Below are positions 4,639-5,827 of a stretch of DNA of 5,827 nt, piece after piece. Location: assembly GCA_022703115.1 (NCBI GenBank), contig JAKLEK010000098.1:1-5827 (forward strand), written 5' to 3'. Within the stretch, counting starts at the first letter, position 1. Each line of letters begins with the position of its first letter. The notes beneath the pieces are model-generated. The model ran no database searches, was not told where the DNA came from, and saw only the letters and a list, made by a program, of their open reading frames with translations. The DNA comes from Elusimicrobiota bacterium. GTDB lineage: Bacteria; Elusimicrobiota; Elusimicrobia; Elusimicrobiales; UBA9959. Position numbers and translations under genes: made by a program.

Positions 4639-5827
4639 GCGCCTCTTCCGCGGCCGAGGGCGGACCGGAGACGGGCCACCCGGCGGGGGCGGAGAGCCTT
4701 CTGAGCCTGAGAGGGATCAGAAAATCGTTCTCCGGGATCACCGTCCTGGACGGGGTTTCTTTCGACCTCGCTCCGGGGGAGGTCCATATCCTGGCCGGCG
4801 AGAACGGCGCCGGGAAAAGCACCCTCATCAAGATCATAGCCGGGGTCTACACGGAGTACGAGGGGGAGATGCTGCTGGGCGGACGCCCCGCGGCCATAAC
4901 CTCTCCGCACCACGCCGCGGAGCTCGGTATTTCCGTCATACACCAGGAAATGTCGCTCGTGGACCCCATGTCCGCGGTTGATAATCTGTTCCTGGGCCGC
5001 GAGATCGCCTCGCGCGGGATTTGGCTGGATAAAAAGTCCCAGCACGCCAAGGCGCGGGAATTCTGTTCCCGTCTGGACCTGGACATAGATCTTTCCAAAC
5101 CGGTGGAGGAATTCCCGTTGTCGGTCAAGAACCGGCTGGAGATCGCGAAGGCGCTGGCGATAAAGGCCAGGATAATCATAATGGACGAACCCACCAGCGC
5201 GCTCAGCGGGCCGGAGGTGGAGAAACTTTTCAGCATAATTTCGGAACTTAAAAAGAGCGGCTGCGGGATCATCTACATCACCCACCGCATGGACGAGATA
5301 TACAGGATAGCCGACAGGATAACTGTTCTGCGCGACGGGCGCTATGTGGGTACCGCCCCGGCCGCCGAGCTCGGAGAGGACGAACTGGTGAAGTGGATGA
5401 TAGGCAGGGAGCTGAAGGCCCAGTTCCCGGAGCGCGCGGAGGCGGGGACTTCGGCCGCCGGGGCCGAACGCTTCAAGGTGGAAGGGTTCTCGGTCCCGAA
5501 GCCGCGCGAAGGCAAGTCCGACGGCGTCCAGCGCTGGCTGGCGAAGGATATCGGTTTTTCGGTGAAGCCGGGCGAGATCCTGGGCTTCGCGGGGCTTCAG
5601 GGCTCCGGGAACAGCGACCTGTTCAGCGGTCTTTTCGGCGTCTATGGCGGCTCCGTGTCCGGCAGGGTCCTGCTGGACGGAGCGCCTTTCCGGGTAAGTT
5701 CCCCGAAGCGTTCCATAGCCCAGGGCATGGCCTATCTGACCAACGACCGGAAAGGCAACGGGCTGGTCCTCGGCATGGACATAGTGCAGAATATAACCCT
5801 GGCCTCGCTCCCGTCCGTCTCTCCGGC
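4611..5827 (+). CDS. Sugar ABC transporter ATP-binding protein, tandem-domain RbsA/MglA/XylG type (C-terminus outside window)
   Basis: The open frame continues off the right edge. 405 codons are visible of the roughly 500 usual for the family. The protein is a cytoplasmic ATPase with two fused nucleotide-binding domains that powers import of a monosaccharide through a CUT2-class permease. Domain 1 has Walker A GENGAGKST at 63-71, Q-loop Gln112, Walker B IIIMDEPTSAL with Asp192 and Glu193, and H-loop His225. Its signature region reads FPLSVKNRLEIAKAL (168-182), without the glycine of LSGGQ. Domain 2 begins near 315, with the degenerate P-loop GLQGSGNSDL at 328-337 (Asn for Lys), normal for this class, then TNDRKGNGLVLGM from 377. 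The first 28 or so residues are a Gly/Ala/Ser-rich extension not seen in typical family members. The gene overlaps the propeller gene by 28 bp, implying one transcript and coupled translation. Permease and binding-protein genes are expected downstream. The sugar cannot be read from the ATPase, and ribose, xylose, galactose and galactofuranose systems all use this type. Confidence 0.92.
   Translation, partial: MAGAGDGLVSASSAAEGGPETGHPAGAESLLSLRGIRKSFSGITVLDGVSFDLAPGEVHILAGENGAGKSTLIKIIAGVYTEYEGEMLLGGRPAAITSPHHAAELGISVIHQEMSLVDPMSAVDNLFLGREIASRGIWLDKKSQHAKAREFCSRLDLDIDLSKPVEEFPLSVKNRLEIAKALAIKARIIIMDEPTSALSGPEVEKLFSIISELKKSGCGIIYITHRMDEIYRIADRITVLRDGRYVGTAPAAELGEDELVKWMIGRELKAQFPERAEAGTSAAGAERFKVEGFSVPKPREGKSDGVQRWLAKDIGFSVKPGEILGFAGLQGSGNSDLFSGLFGVYGGSVSGRVLLDGAPFRVSSPKRSIAQGMAYLTNDRKGNGLVLGMDIVQNITLASLPSVSP

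Noticed and set aside
4584..5285. 233-codon open frame on the minus strand opposite the ABC ATPase
   Set aside because: It lies antisense to a gene with unmistakable Walker and H-loop motifs, has an Arg/Pro-rich composition with no recognisable domain, and is the usual shadow frame in GC-rich coding DNA.
5592..5625. Broken Walker A in the second ATPase domain taken as a damaged gene
   Set aside because: A degenerate second P-loop (here GLQGSGNSDL) is normal for RbsA/MglA-class tandem ATPases, so it is not evidence of decay.

Overview
This 5.8 kb window is GC-rich bacterial DNA carrying four protein genes in two divergent transcription units. They lie either side of one AT-rich control region, and all four genes look like part of a carbohydrate-utilisation locus. 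No RNA genes, insertion sequences, CRISPR arrays or attachment sites were seen. The host looks Gram-negative: there is a lipoprotein signal with a lipobox, two Sec-type signal peptides on putative periplasmic enzymes, and strong GGAGG ribosome sites. ATA (Ile) and AGG (Arg) codons are common despite the high GC, which is unlike enterobacteria or actinomycetes. The sequence alone does not fix the phylum. Elusimicrobiota, Verrucomicrobiota and similar saccharolytic lineages are guesses only.

Left half, minus strand (1657 down to 1): a lipoprotein alpha/beta-hydrolase with an intact Ser-Asp-His triad, then a glycoside hydrolase family 97 gene cut by the window edge. The two overlap by 4 bp (ATGA), so they are almost certainly co-transcribed and translationally coupled.

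Centre (1658-1980): a 323 bp divergent control region. A self-complementary TTGCAA hexamer at 1770-1775 can act as the -35 box for both directions: 18 bp from a perfect TATAAT on the minus strand and 17 bp from TATTAT on the plus strand. Next to the plus-strand start region lie a TGAAAT direct repeat and an AGGGA/TCCCT inverted repeat that could be operators. The plus-strand leader is about 175 nt. It contains a 7-bp inverted repeat and a 14-residue reading frame whose stop overlaps the GTG start of the next gene.

Right half, plus strand (1981 to the end): a secreted 885-residue protein that joins a DUF2961/GH172-like multi-jelly-roll region to a C-terminal five-bladed beta-propeller of the GH43/GH32 type. 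In the propeller the usual Asp/Asp/Glu catalytic triad is visible. Its last codons overlap the start of a two-domain sugar ABC-transporter ATPase of the RbsA/MglA/XylG class, cut by the right window edge.

The simplest working model (inference): periplasmic or surface enzymes (GH97, GH172-like/GH43-like, and possibly an esterase) trim an oligosaccharide. The released monosaccharide, possibly a furanose given the GH172 and GH43 themes, is imported by a CUT2-type ABC transporter whose ATPase is encoded immediately after the propeller enzyme.
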